A stretch of 64,000 nt of DNA from Flabesymbios commensalis. Taxonomy: Eukaryota; Annelida; Polychaeta; Terebellida; Flabelligeridae. The stretch covers positions 83,362,108-83,426,107 of the forward strand of contig OZ024903.1 of assembly GCA_964017125.1 (NCBI GenBank). Direction: 5' to 3'. This document shows, piece after piece, positions 12,241-24,145 of the stretch. The notes below the pieces were generated by a model that had not been told where the DNA came from, ran no database searches, and worked only from the letters and a program-made list of their open reading frames with translations. Position 1 is the stretch's first letter; every line of letters starts with the position of its first letter. The translations under genes were made by a program, and so were the position numbers.

Positions 12241-12481
12241 CCCGCCACGCGAGAAGGTACCTCCCCACGGCTTTATTCAAATTATTTATGACGTCATTTA
12301 AAATTTAATTTTAATTATTACATAACTAAATTTAAAATATTAAAAATCAAATGAAACAAAAACTAATAAAGATTTTTCAAAAATTCTTTTGATATTGAGA
12401 CAGGAACCATACGGCTATCGAATCAATTGGAAAAAATCAATTTTGACAAAATTGAGTTTATGGCCCTTTTCGCGTGGCGGG
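12241..12481. mobile_element. 241-bp MITE with CCCGCCACGCGA terminal inverted repeats
   Basis: It starts CCCGCCACGCGAGAAGG. The reverse complement of its end reads CCCGCCACGCGAAAAGG. The interior is non-coding and AT-rich. The right end runs directly into a 16-bp minisatellite. Confidence 0.7.
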
Positions 12482-12600
12482 CCTTCTGACAATCGGGCCT
12501 TCTGACTAATCATCCTTACTGGTTTTCTGACTAACGGGCTTTTTGACTTACGGGCCTTCTGACTAATGGGCCTTGTGACTAACGGGCCTTCTGACTAAAA
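12480..12600. repeat. 16-bp minisatellite, about 7 units
   Basis: Units of the form CGGGCCTTCTGACTAA repeat with substitutions. The first unit overlaps the end of the preceding MITE by the shared word CGGGCCTTCTGAC, suggesting the array grew from the insertion border. Confidence 0.8.
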
Positions 12601-14265
12601 GGCGGACACCGGGTGGACGGATGGAAGGGTGAAACTATTTCCACTATCTCGGTATGTGCCCTATAGGCCTAGTGGAAATACAACACATTGAAAACAATGT
12701 ATTACTAGTATATATATTTCAAACATTTAGTCAGAAATAAACACATATCATTCGGTTTTATCTCATTCCGAAACATAACATGGGTATCTTATAAGCTTAA
12801 ATTAAAGTTCTTTGGACGTCATCTTGTGCCAAAGTATGAAGTATCCAATATGTCAGTTATAAATACTATTGAGTTTAAGACAACCATTAAAGTTAAATCA
12901 TATTTTGATGTTTTAAATTAGTCAAATAATAAATTATCGTCACTTGAACTGTCTGTCTCGTCACTTGATGATATAATATTGTCATCCCCTAATAACTAAA
13001 ACATCTGTATTATATGCACGAATGACCACATCATTATATAGTCCTACATTGTCAATTGCTTCTGTGCTACATAAGTGAGTTTTAACGACACATATGAAAA
13101 TATATATCGTATGTCACCTCATTCATATCACCATCCCCAGGAGGTTCTTCTGGCCCAGTTTAGCCTATATGTGAACAAATGTGGCATAAAACCCCATTCA
13201 TTTTATGTCATTACGTTTTATAAAGCCAACTAACACCTGACTCGACGTTTGCTTGATAACATTACAGTAACATCGCAGCAAAGATCGTGTCAGTTGAGAA
13301 AGCCTTCATGGGTCTTTATCCTTGGGTCGATCTACTGTTAGTATTGTGATTTTCGTAATTTGCATTACGTAAAAGTAGTAAAAGTGCATTACGGTTACAT
13401 GTGATAATGATGGATTAGGGCTGCTGTAGATTTCACGGCTGAGTAAGAAACATTAAAAGTTGATATTTTACAACTCCGTGACGATTTTGTTAGGCCTATT
13501 TAAGGCAGAAGAATTGAAATTGAAGAATAAAGACTTTGTGAAAATTCCTGGCTAACTGGGGCCTATTGAAAGACCCAGAATAAATATTAATTGCACATCT
13601 ACTCTTGTATGTACATAATTTTTACATTGTAGTCCTGTAAAAATGATTTTTTGTCAAGCATTTTTCATTACGTGCAGTGGGCCTACTTCAGAATGTGTGT
13701 AAAATCAGCAAAATGTATGATGGGAATCGAACATATAATAAATTCCAATGATGGATGAGATATACATATATAATACCGGCCTATACATATTTTATTTTCA
13801 TGATAACGCAATTTAGAGCATAGATATACATTCTCTGACACACCTGTAGCTGATATTTTGCAATGCTGTTGACAAGTTTCAAGGCCCCTGGGACTCTTGT
13901 TATATATATAACTGTAATATGTGAACATGTCCTCATGCTAGAATTGCGGAAGTCTTTTAAATTTGAGGTTGGTGTGGCAACGTAGCAAGGTGCCGAAAGC
14001 CCCTTTTCCCAGTTATTCCTGTATTTCTTATTTTGGACATACATGTCTCAAATTAAATTTCGTCCTTATTTCTCGCCTAACTGGTAAATGCGCAACACCA
14101 AATTAAAAATAAAACGCAATTCTAGTTTATGGACATGTTCACATATTAAGAACATATTAAGAAGCCGAAATAAAATTAATGATACTTTGATGACTTTATC
14201 CTGATTGTGTGGCGTTAACGAAAAATCAGAAGCTGTAAGTGATATTTCCGGTCTTTTGAACTGCA
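12601..14265. other. Intergenic; nothing recognised
   Basis: AT-rich and without recognisable coding sequence or bounded repeats. Isolated open frames of 80-90 codons on the - strand near 13.7-14.0 kb show no known motif and have no splice context. Confidence 0.5.
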
Positions 14266-14465
14266 TAACCTTGCCTGGCGAGTCTGGCCAATTTCATTTA
14301 TGGCCGGGTATTGGCCAAGGCTCTTAGTCACGTGACCATCATGCCTGTGCTATTGAGGCCAGTGAAAGACTTTCTGGGTCAAGTCATAGGAAATGCGTCA
14401 GAGGGGAAATACAATACTGTGAACAACCCTTCATCCGGGGAAGTGACCTTTCAAAAATGTCTGAA
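14266..14465 (+). mobile_element. LINE 3' fragment, same family as the 19.2-20.8 kb LINE
   Basis: This stretch matches the reverse complement of about 19540-19740 almost base for base: ACCTTGCCTGGCGAG, GCCAATTTCATTTATGGC, TCTTAGTCACGTGAC, AATGCGTCAGAGGGGAAATA and TCATCCGGGGAAGTGACC. It covers the end of the reverse-transcriptase frame and the start of the 3' UTR. It is a short piece in the opposite orientation to the longer copy. Confidence 0.8.
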
Positions 14466-15040
14466 CACACATGAGTATATTTGAGAACTTCAATTCAAAA
14501 CAACATAGTCATGTAATATATCAAATTCGAGGAGAAAATATATAGGCCCACAATGTTATTAAATATAAAAATAAAGCTAATTCCAGAGCAATTTATTTTT
14601 TTAACTAAAGATTTATATATTCTACATTATTTTAGTACATGTTATTTATGAACAGTAATAACTTTTTGGCTCGTATATTTCGTATGAAGATATATATTGT
14701 CGTGGCGGAATGATAAATCAATTTATTTCTCTTCTGTAATGTTATGTTACGGTAGAACTTGTAGCTAGGATGCATATATCAGATAGGCGCTAAAAACATT
14801 GTGAACATAGTTGAACACTTTAATGCCATTTGTAAAATTATTTCTAACTTTTTCTTTTTTTTATAATTATAGAGGCCGTCAAATATATATTACAAGCCTC
14901 ATTGATATAAAGAATTTGATACACTTAATAAGGCATAAAGTAGTATTTGTCAAACATAATACTCATATAAAATTGAACGACATAAATTATTGTTCAATGT
15001 ATAAAGCCTTAAACAATCAACTGTGTAACGAGTTATGCAA
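14466..15040. other. Intergenic; nothing recognised
   Basis: AT-rich. A 78-codon open frame at 14811-15047 has no recognisable motif and is probably chance. Confidence 0.45.
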
Positions 15041-15044
15041 GTCA

Positions 15045-15480
15045 TAGGAATTAGTTAGTAAGTCGTGGGAACGAGTTATTAAGTCGTGGGAACGAGTTAG
15101 TGAATTGTGGGAACGGATTAGTAAGTCGTGGGAACAAGTTGAGTAAGCTGTAACGAATTAGCATATTTAGGGGACGTGTTACTAACGTGTGCGAAACAAG
15201 TTACTAACTTGTGAGAACAAGTTGTGTAAGTCCTAGAACAATATATTAAGTCATGAAAATAAGTTGAAAACAGACAACTATCATCATTCATTAACTCTTT
15301 CCCACGACTTGATAGCTCGTTCCTACGATTAGGAACTCTTTCCCACATTTACTTAGTAACTCGTTCACACAAGTTACTAACTCGTTACTAACTACGATAA
15401 CGAAATTCTCACAAGTTACTTACTCGTTCCCACAAATATCCATACCGTAACGCGTTCCCACAGCAGGGTAATTGGGTTCG
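15045..15480. repeat. Palindromic satellite: AGTCGTGGGAACGAGTTA arms
   Basis: From 15045 to about 15235, degenerate units of AGTTAGTAAGTCGTGGGAAC repeat every 20-30 bp. From about 15290 to 15480 the complement (CTCGTTCCCACAAGTTACTA) repeats. The whole is a roughly 430-bp inverted pair of short satellites with an AT-rich centre. Confidence 0.7.
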
Positions 15481-15725
15481 ATTACGACGATAACGGTGTT
15501 TTTTATGATTACATGTCATTTCTATTTATTGATTACGATCATGATTACAATTATTCGTCATTATAATTATCGATTGCGATTATTATTACTATTACATGTC
15601 ATCAAAAATTAACGATTACGATTTAGCTCCCTCCGTCTCACCTACGGTGACGGCGGGAGCTAAAAATAGAGTGTAATCAAAATCGTAATCCTTAATTTTT
15701 GATGACATGTATGGATTCTGCCTCC
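15481..15725. mobile_element. Foldback with TAGCTCCC hairpin centre
   Basis: The centre at 15631-15662 is a hairpin, TAGCTCCCTCCGTC pairing with GACGGCGGGAGCTA. It is flanked by inverted arms: ACATGTCATCAAAAATTAAC with GATTACGAT on the left, and the complement ending TTTTTGATGACATGT on the right. Diverged GATTACGAT-type words fill 15480-15610. The same hairpin head occurs at 52731-52759. Confidence 0.65.
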
Positions 15726-17330
15726 GTCCGGGTTTTTATCTCTTTTTTTTGTCTATAACTTTGTAAGAAAATAAGCTAGGATAGCAATTTTGTGTATGTG
15801 GGTTACTTCTAGGTGGATAATGGACAATCTGAATTCAATACGAACATTTCGTTTCCGGAGCATATCTCAGGATGTACTTGTCCGATTGTCTTTAAATTTT
15901 ACACACAACACTCCTAGGGAGTCTAGTTGTGCCTTTTGTGGTATATGGACTTTCACCTACTTTTGGTTCAGCGCTATGACCTATTTAGACGTTTCCGGAG
16001 CAGATCTATAACTCTAAACTATACTGGGCCGCTTACAATCATATTGCACATACATGATCTCTACGGTCCCTAGTTGTGTCTTTTCAGGTTTTTGGACCAT
16101 GACCTTGAAGTTGACCCAGCACTTTCACCTAATTTATAGCATCGGTAAATCCGACTCAAATATTTTGCGGAATATCATGAAAACCGCTCAAGATAGCTAC
16201 ACCATTACTATAAAACAAATTGTAATGTTTCAGGAGAGGATGCATCTTGAAAATTTTTGACTTGATCAAATTCAATATGGCCATCTGTCAGCCATAATTC
16301 ACTTTTACATGGCCGTTATTTGGTAAACTGTGCTAGATGGCTGGACCATTACTATAAAACAAAATGTGAGATTTCAGGAGAGGATCCATCTTGAAAAATT
16401 TCGACTCGATCAAATTCAAAATGGCCGCCTATCAGCCATTATTCACTCTCACATGGCCGTTATTTGGTAAACCATGCTAGATGGCTAGACCATTACCATA
16501 AAAGAAAATGTGAGATTTCAGGAGAGGATGCATCTTCAAAAATTTCGACTCGAGCAAATTCAAAATGGCCGTCTTATCAACCATTATTCACTTTCAAATG
16601 ATCGATATTTGGTAAACCGTACTAGATGGTTAGACCATTACTATAAAACAAAATGTGAGATTTCAGGAGAGGATGCATCTTGAGAAATTTCAACTCGCTC
16701 AAATTCAAAATGGCCGCCTATCAGCCATTATTCACTTTCACATGACCGTTATTTGGTAAACCGTGCTAGATGGATAAACGATTACCATAAAACAAAATGT
16801 GAGATTTCAGAAGAGGATGCATCTTGAAAAATTTCGACTCGATCAAATTCAAAATGGCCGCCTATCAGCCATTATTCACGTTCACATGGCCGATATTTTA
16901 TAAGCCTTGCTAGATGGCTAGACCATTATTATGAAACAAATGTGAGATTTCAGGAGAGGATACATCTTAGAAAAATTCGACTCGATCAAATTCAAAATGT
17001 CCGCCTATCGGCCATTATTCACTTTCACATGGCCATTATTTGATAAACCGTGCTAGATGGCTAGACCATTACTATAAAACAAAATTTGAGATTTCAGGAG
17101 AGGATGCTTCTTGAAAAATTTCGACTCGAGCAAATTCAAACTGGCTGCCTATCAGCTACCATTGAGCCGATATTTGGTAAACCATGCTATATGGCTAGAC
17201 CATTACTATAAAACGACATGTGAGATTTCACGAGAGGATGCATCTTGAATCATTTCGAATCGATGAAATTCAAAATGGCCGCCTTTTTTTGTTCATTATT
17301 TGCTTTCACATGGCCGATATTTGGTAAACC
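15726..17330. repeat. Tandem array, period about 146 bp (first part)
   Basis: After a non-repeated leader (15726-16260), units recur at about 16324, 16470, 16616, 16760, 16900, 17045 and 17182. Each carries TAAACCGTGCTAGATGGCTA, ACAAAATGTGAGATTTCAGG and AAATTCAAAATGGCCGCC. It has the style of the tandem cores of the hairpin-headed elements. It is interrupted at 17330 by a LINE and resumes at 18272. Confidence 0.85.
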
Positions 17331-18271
17331 TTTCTTTAGTTGTACCAGTTCAAGATTACGGGGCAGAAATTTGGAGCATTGTAAATTCAAAAACAGCTGA
17401 AAAAAATTCATGAAAGAGCAATGAGATATTTTCTCGGAGCTCATAATCTCACTCCTCTTCCGGCTCTTTATGGAAATTAGCTGGTCCGCTGTTAAATATA
17501 GACATCACGTGCAAATATTAAGATATTAGAATAGGTTAATTAAAACTCCTGGACATAGATTACTTAAGCATATTTTTCAAATAGACTAAAGTAGAAAACC
17601 TAGTTGGGGTCATGAAGTATTAAAGTTATTTAGATTGTATGACCATGTTGCTGACAAAAATAACCCTACTATATGTTGTTTAGATGTTGTTGTTAGATAT
17701 GTTGTTTGTCTCGTGAATTTTCAGAAACTAACTTGTTAAATGAAGTAAACCAAAAACCTAAATTACGCACCTATATTTTATTAAATAAAACACCAAACCC
17801 ATCAGAGTATGTGAAATCCTATATGTCAAAACATAAACGCAGCTTAATGGCACAGTTTCTAACTGTTATTCTCCCATTAAAAAATGAAACTGGTCGCTTT
17901 AAGAAAATTCGAGACACATCATCTGGTACGCAGTGTACTTCTTTCTGTGAAATAATATTGTATTATTATGATTGTAGATGTACTACTCTGTTTACCAGTT
18001 GTTCACCGATCTGTACGCATATAGTTTCCTGTCTGTGCCGGCAAGCGTGAATTCTCTGTTACATGTAACCTAACTTGTGATGGAGAACCCACGTGACAGC
18101 CGGCACAGTCAGTTCACAGCAATGATTTAGAAATACATCTTTTGTTTTTCTTTTTACTATACCAATAGACAAAAGTGACTGGTAAGCCATAATAGGCTGG
18201 ATATACTATCTTCACCAATGATCGATATTGTATACTTGTGCATGTTATATCTATAATAAAATAAACATATA
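17331..18271 (+). mobile_element. 5'-truncated LINE inserted in the tandem array
   Basis: TAAACC at 17325-17330 is repeated at 18272-18277, a candidate target-site duplication that joins the two array halves. Translation shows the C-terminal region of a non-LTR reverse transcriptase: PVQDYGAEIWS, then KIHERAMRYFLGAHNLTPLP near 17400-17470. A later open frame (17706-18050) contains KPKLRTYILLNKT and SLMAQF followed by a GRFKK word, the usual close of such ORF2 proteins. Frames are broken between these parts. The 3' end is AT-rich with AATAAAATAAAC. The reverse-transcriptase core and endonuclease are absent. Confidence 0.75.
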
Positions 18272-18815
18272 TAAACCGTGCTAGATGGCTAGACCATTAC
18301 CATAAAATGTGAGGTTTCGAGGGGGGGGGGGGGGGTGCATCCTTGAATTTTTTTTTCTATCGAATTTAAAATGGCTGACAATCGGCATTATTTACCTCCA
18401 TAGGCCTGATCTCAGGTAAACCGTTTCAAGAGCGCGGTTGCATTTTTTTTTTAAATTGACTTGAGTAAATTCAAAATAGCGACAATCTGCCATCATCCAC
18501 TTTCACATGACCGATACTAGTAAACCGTGCTAGATGGCTAGACCATTACTATAAAACAAAATGTGAGGTTTCAGGTGAAGATGAACCCTGAACATTTTGA
18601 CGTGATCAAATTTAAAATGGCCGCCTATCGGCCATTATTTATTTTCACATGCCCGATATTTGGCAGACAATGTTGGATTGCTAGACCATTATTATAGAAC
18701 AAAATGTGAGGTTTCGGGAGAGGATGCACCCTGATTTTTTTTAATTAGCTCAGCCATTATTTACCGCGGTAGGCCTGATATCAGGTAAACCGTGCCAGAT
18801 AGCTTGACCATTTGG
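18272..18815. repeat. Tandem array, period about 146 bp (second part)
   Basis: More diverged units of the same array (TAAACCGTGCTAGATGGCTA at 18272 and near 18525). A run of about 15 G lies near 18320. The last unit ends near 18815. Confidence 0.75.
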
Positions 18816-19229
18816 AGGTTTGCTATCTCTGACTAACTGTCTAGTTCTTATTTTTCTCTTAGACTGAGCCTCTTCGACCCAGTTGTCTTACATTAATCAT
18901 ATATATTTCGTGATCAGTCACCATTGAGTGTGATTAAAATCATACTAAAAATTATTATTATTATTATTATTATTATTATACTGCATTTTTTAATGTGCCA
19001 TAAATTTAATCTTGCTGATTATTCAGAGGCGCAGTACAAAAAAAGAGCGGTTCATTTAAGATGTATATAAATAAAAAAGTAAAATGGACATTTTGTGTGA
19101 AGAATAAAATCTGTGTGTAAGTGTGGAATTGAATGTTTTTTAAAAAAGTACTGACAGTACTGCATAAAAAGCCGATAGAGCTACAAGTCGTAGGCCTGCT
19201 TAAAAAGCATCGTCTTCAAACATTTTTAA
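18816..19229. other. Intergenic with ATT microsatellite
   Basis: An (ATT)n run lies at about 18949-18979. Nothing else was recognised. Confidence 0.6.
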
Positions 19230-20795
19230 AAAGTGTATTCTGTAGGGATTTTACGCATTGTGTCAGGCAGAGCATTCCATAAACGTGGAACAGAATAGAA
19301 TAGAATAGAATCTTATCGACCCGCTGCAAGCTAATTCCGCAGCTGTCTGTGGTGACCTGCTCCGCAGGGCTACAGCGACTCCAAGCCTCCATGGGCCAGC
19401 ACACGAGAAATGTACTCTGGTTCCCAGAGCCACACTACGCGGCGTGGCCGAGCTGCATGTAGCCTCTGGTATGGCCCAGTGGCGAATGTTTGTGACTTGT
19501 TACCATTTTTAGATAAAAATAGGGTGATCCCCGAATTCAGGCATTTTTGATAGGTCACTTCCCCGGATGAAGAGGTGTTCACAGTATTGTATTTCCCCTC
19601 TGACGCATTTCCTTTGACTAGACCCAGAAAATTATTCACAGGCCTCAATAGCACAGGCATGAACGTCACGTGACTAAGAACATTGGCCTCGACTCAGCCA
19701 TAAATGAAATTGGCCGAGCTCGCCAGGCAAGGTCACCATAAGAGCTGCTCTTGCTGCGAGGCACAACCAGGAGATTTTTATCTGCTGACCGGAGCTGACG
19801 TGACGGTTCATGAGGCTTCAACAATTTAGCCAAGTATGATTGTCCATGGCCATGAATAACACGGTATGCCAACAGCAATAGTTTAAAATGGATGCGCTGC
19901 TTGATAGGAAGCCAGTGCAGGCTCACGAGTACTGGTGTAATGTGCTCTTGCTTCTTTGTCCTGGTAATAAACCGAGCTGCCGCATTTTGAACACGCTGAA
20001 GCTTGGCTAACAAGTACTCTGAAGTATCATACAGCAACGCATTCCCATAGTCTAGTCTAGATGTAATGAAAGCATGAACCAATATCTCAGTTGACTTGTT
20101 TTTCAGAAGGTGACGAATTTTGCCGATTGAAAAGATGTGAAAATAACATGACTGGCAAATTTTCTGGACCTGTTGTTCCATGTCCATGACACTGTTCATA
20201 TACAGACCGATGTTACGAACCACAGGAGAAGGAGTGACAAGAGACTATCCTATTTTCAGGTGTGGCACTTGGAGTTTTGAGTGCATGCTGACAGACGAAA
20301 TTACAAGTACATCTATTTTATCATCATTAAGCAACAGCTTTTTGTCTTTCAACCAGGTACGTATTTCAGCAATGCATGCTTCTATACGTTGAAATGTTCT
20401 TGTTGTGCTTTCGTCTGATAGTGGACTAAACGACATGTACACGTGTGTGTCATCAGCATACAAGTGTAGTTCAACACCGTGTCGACGTGCAATCTCACCG
20501 AGAGAAGCAGTATATGAAGTAAATAAGAGAGGGCCCAACACCGACCCTTGTGGGACACCAAATTGAAGCCGCATTTCATCAGAACTTTCTCCATTCAGTT
20601 GGATTACTTGACAGCGATCGATGAGATATGTCTCAAACCAGCTCAGAGTAGTTCCCGTAATGTCATAGCGTTTGTGAAGTCAATTTAGCAGGATAGTGTG
20701 ATCTATAGTGTCGAATGCTGCGGAGAGATCCAGGAGCACCAACACCACTGCCTTCTTCTGATCGACGGCACACATAATCTCATTCGTTATTAATA
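19230..20795 (-). mobile_element. CR1-like LINE: reverse transcriptase and 3' UTR, 5'-truncated
   Basis: Read on the - strand, one frame from about 20790 to 19666 carries the reverse-transcriptase blocks in order: LLDLSAAFDTIDH (about 20700), FGVPQGSVLGPLLF, YADDT (catalytic aspartates, about 20460), then SRLDYGNALLYD, LQRVQNAAARFITRTKK and LHWLPIKQRIHFKLLLLAYR. This layout and these words are typical of CR1/L2-clade elements. Two in-frame stops (one just after the FDTIDH block, one near 20245) interrupt an otherwise intact frame, so it is dead but not ancient. Endonuclease and ORF1 are missing. The 3' part (19666-19230) is non-coding and ends by a GAATA short repeat near 19290-19310. A second fragment of the family is at 14266-14465. 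Confidence 0.9.
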
Positions 20796-20887
20796 ATAAT
20801 GACATACTTTAACAAACAATAAATAACAAAAACTGCGATTGATAGCTAAGTAAGGGTGGGGCTAAAAGTCACAAAATATAACTTACT

Positions 20888-21133
20888 TTGAAACGAACAT
20901 GTAACAAAACTGCTAGAAAAATGGTGTTTGTCCTTGTTGGTGAGCTTGTGATATTCAACACCAGTAATGGGCTCCATGTCACAGAACCGGGGCAAAAAGG
21001 CACAGTGTATCAAGGTACATTGGGGTTAGATGTCAGAAGGAATAAAGCAACTGTGGTAAAAAGTCACATTATTGACATCGACAAAAACAATGAACAGGAC
21101 GTAGTAGACCTATTTTATCAAATTACTAGTTAG
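20888..21133 (+). other. Unidentified 81-codon open frame inside the TIR element
   Basis: The frame starts 14 bp inside the left inverted repeat. It encodes a hydrophobic MVFVLVGELVIF stretch and an acidic C-terminus (DIDKNNEQDVVDLFYQ). I do not recognise it. It could be a fragment of the element's own gene or a chance frame. Confidence 0.25.
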
Positions 21134-21389
21134 CGTCCTTGCTGTTTTGTCCTTTACAGCCATTCATTTAGAATTACATCCTACTTTTTTGTCAAGTATA
21201 TTTGTACAGGTTAATCTCCAACACGACCTTGAGATAGGCTACCAAACTGAAAAAGTATTTTTATCAATCCTGAAATCCTGTTTCAACACCTGTTAAAATA
21301 ACACTTCGACCGTGACATTTCTGTCTTTATGTTCTTGGGGGAACACTGGGAATGCCATGTATAGATTAGGTTGTGATATATCGGTGACG

Positions 21390-21730
21390 TTATCCAAGAC
21401 ATTATCCATTTGTTGTACACATGTAGACAAATAAGGCATATATGGCAATCTCTAAATGATGTATTAAATGTAAATATCAGACCTATCCATATCATATGTG
21501 GACATCATTCTATACCAGATTTTATTATTACTCTGATCAGTTATATAATTTATAAAGAATATATAATAGGCGAAATGAATAATACAGACAGAGTTCATAC
21601 AAATATGTACCACTTCATTTCAAGGGAATTGATATACAGGTATGCTATTTTTAAACATTTGCATTGGTTTAAAGGAAATATACAAAAAACGTTCGAGATT
21701 GTTTTAGACCATATGTCAAAACATTCCTAG
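21390..21730 (+). mobile_element. LINE ORF2 C-terminal remnant (tentative)
   Basis: The frame contains RHIWQSLNDVLNVNI, an IICGHH word, and IPDFIITLISYIIYKEYI. This resembles the helical C-terminal segment found after the reverse transcriptase in several invertebrate LINEs. The match rests on memory of the pattern, without catalytic motifs, so it is tentative. Confidence 0.4.
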
Positions 21731-22156
21731 TATGGTATTGACTACAAGTTTATATACGCTTTTTGTTTATATTGAGAGTGCTTGGTATACTCCTGAGTCT
21801 AATCTTTCAGCATTGTTAGTACGTAAAATTAATTTTAAAGTATTAATTAAATCATCTTATGTAATTTCTTTAATTAACTCAAGAGAATGTAAATTATATC
21901 AAGTTATTACAGCATCTAAACCCAATTACAGTTATTGCACTTATGTATTCCTCCTTTTTCGTGATTTTTACAAGTGTAATATACATCATCCCTTTTCGCA
22001 AGGAGGAGTGATAAGTAAGATATCTGTCTGCAGCTATAACTATATATTCCAACACACATGCATGCCGTGATCAGGTGATATACTTTTTTTTTGTTTTGTT
22101 TTTTATATCCGTGCATGTGAGTGGTAATATGTTGTGCTGTTGTGTCTTTTAAATGT

Positions 22157-22208
22157 TGTGACCTCACCATAATATTATTGTGACCTCACCATAATATTGG
22201 TGAGGTCA
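22157..22208. repeat. GTGACCTCACC hairpin repeat
   Basis: TGTGACCTCACCATAATATT occurs twice in tandem and is closed by AATATTGGTGAGGTCAC, the complement, forming a stem of about 17 bp. Confidence 0.7.
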
Positions 22209-22363
22209 CGGCAGCTGGCCTTGAGGGTCAAGATCTAGAATGCTTGATCTTGGCTCTCGAGACCAGAGAGGCATACACAACTGAACCCTATTATATTTGA
22301 ATTATGTAATAACAATATTTTACAAGCATAATATTCAGCGTTACAATAATAAATAATATAATG

Positions 22364-22480
22364 GTGGCACGGCATACACAAGACTCGAGCCATTCGTTGG
22401 GTCGGTGTTTGGCCAGCGCTGCAAACGCTGGCCCAGCACTGACCCCGCCTTCTTTTTTGGCGTGTTGTGTATGCTGGGCA
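22364..22480. mobile_element. Palindromic MITE with well-kept ends
   Basis: The left end GGCATACACAAGACTCGAG pairs with the right end GGCGTGTTGTGTATGCTGGG. The core is GTTTGGCCAGCGCTGCAAAC followed by GCTGGCCCAGCAC. The core has shifted to a near-perfect palindrome compared with other copies. Confidence 0.7.
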
Positions 22481-22559
22481 AAACGCACGACGGTTGACCA
22501 TGTCCTGATTTGGTGGCTGGACATCTTTCCGGCAGTGGCCAGACATTATACCAACAGCA

Positions 22560-22900
22560 GGCGCAGGGTGTTGAATAGGTGTTACTTTAGCGTTGGTTCA
22601 GCGTCGTCGATTGTCGACCAACGCTGAACCAACAGCAAAATTATCTTCTTTCCCCAGCAGGCGCAGGGTGTTGAATCGCTTTGGCGTTGGTTCGGTGTCG
22701 TCGATAGTGGACCGGCGTTGAACCGGCGTTGCTTTCACCGCCTTGTGTCAAGTGGGTCATGTATTGTCAACTGTGATACCATACCACATAGCCAGAAAAC
22801 GGGAGACGCTGGCATGGTGTTAGTTCAGTGCCGGGCCAGCGTTTATGACCCGACATTGATCTGGTATTGTGACGGTGTCTCGCGTTCACTGAGTACTATT
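22560..22900. mobile_element. Cluster of three palindromic MITE copies
   Basis: The first core (GCGTTGGTTCAGCGTCGTCG, then ACCAACGCTGAACCAACAGC) and the second (GGCGTTGGTTCGGTGTCGTC, then CCGGCGTTGAACCGGCGTTG) are each preceded by a GCAGGCGCAGGGTGTTGAAT phrase, so they are tandem copies. A third, weaker copy lies at about 22800-22890 (GTTAGTTCAGTGCCGGGCC). Confidence 0.65.
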
Positions 22901-23360
22901 TGTTTTTCTGTTTTTCTGTGTCAGTAACTCGCATTGGGCCGATGTCGATTCTTTGTTTTTTTACAATGAGTCGGCAACGGCTTCAATGAATGTGCTTTTA
23001 AATGAACAATTTATTTACTGATAATACATAATTTGTATTTGTATTGTACATTTTAATCAAAAAAAAAAAAATATCGGTGACGTTATATAATAGTATTTAG
23101 GCCTACCCATAGAAAAAAAGTAACGACCAAGTCACTTAAAGCCTCTGTGACTTTTAGCCCCACCCTCTCCTACTTTGTTTTAATAATTCAAATTGTGTTC
23201 AAGAATACCAGAAGTACATTTGTATACATATATACATATTTATCTACACATTGTACATTCACATTGTCTTAGGCATATTGTCTTTGAAATAATTGTCTTT
23301 GCTTTCTGAATAAATTGTCTTGGCATATTTGATTAATGTGCGAACTACAGCGTAAAAACA

Positions 23361-23640
23361 TTACGGTAATTCTTCGAATCTTGCGTCTGATAAACGGCTT
23401 CTGTCTGCTTTAAACACTTTACCAGCGACAGAGAACGATCTCTCAACGTGGGCTGAGAATTCTGGTATAGCCAAATTTCGCATGGCTATTGATGTGAGCT
23501 GTGGAAATTGCTGCTGATGTTCCTCCCAATATACCAGTGTGAAGAAGCCATCGTGTTTGTATAACACACAACTAGTAAGAGAGTTATTGTGTTACTCCCA
23601 AAGTTAATCAAGTGTCGCAATTCTTGTTTCAATAGCGTCT
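23361..23640 (-). mobile_element. hAT transposase C-terminal (dimerisation) fragment
   Basis: On the - strand the translation reads YWEEHQQQFPQLTSIAMRN, then LAIPEFSAHVERSFSVAGKV, then SRLSDARFEELP. This is the conserved hAT C-terminal dimerisation motif (ERxFSxAG with a following RLS). Only this tail is open (23567-23361). Upstream sequence to about 23640 reads as related protein only with frame changes. The catalytic DDE core was not found, so it is a dead fragment. Confidence 0.85.
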
Positions 23641-24145
23641 CGTTCACTGAGCCACCTTTTAAATACCACAGACGATGATGATGGATCTTACGTTCTGAAC
23701 CTAATAAAATGTTTCATTCCGCGTGATTAGCTTATGATCTACGATGTCAGTTATTGGATAACAAAGGTATTCTTATAAATTGAATCTATAGTCTAAGAAT
23801 TAGTATGAAAATATATTTTATATTTGATTATTTTTTACAATCGAACTAAGAAAATAGAAGATAACGTTTTTTGACCACTTGGCAGATAAGATCTAGACTA
23901 GTTCGCTGTCCTACTCCATCTGGCGAGCCGACTGTACGTTATCGCCAGGTGGCGTAGAGCAGGGAAATAGTCTAGATAAGATCAACCTTGTCGTTAAAAA
24001 GTGTGTAAGGTGTGTAACACTTATAGCAGCTGTAATTAGCAGTTGTGCCTCATTGCTGTGCAAACAGCTGACCATTGCGTGAAACTCCCCTCCTATTATG
24101 TAATATCTGTACCATCTTGAAAACACCAGATGGTAATCAAATATT

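Larger units (their letters stand above)
20854..23165. mobile_element. 2.3-kb element bounded by 20-bp terminal inverted repeats
   Basis: GGGTGGGGCTAAAAGTCACA at 20854-20873 is matched exactly by its complement TGTGACTTTTAGCCCCACCC at 23146-23165. The enclosed DNA includes an unidentified 81-codon open frame (20888-21133), a LINE-like remnant, and a cluster of palindromic MITEs. No transposase was recognised. It may be a non-autonomous DNA transposon that collected insertions, or two facing copies of a smaller repeat. Confidence 0.55.
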
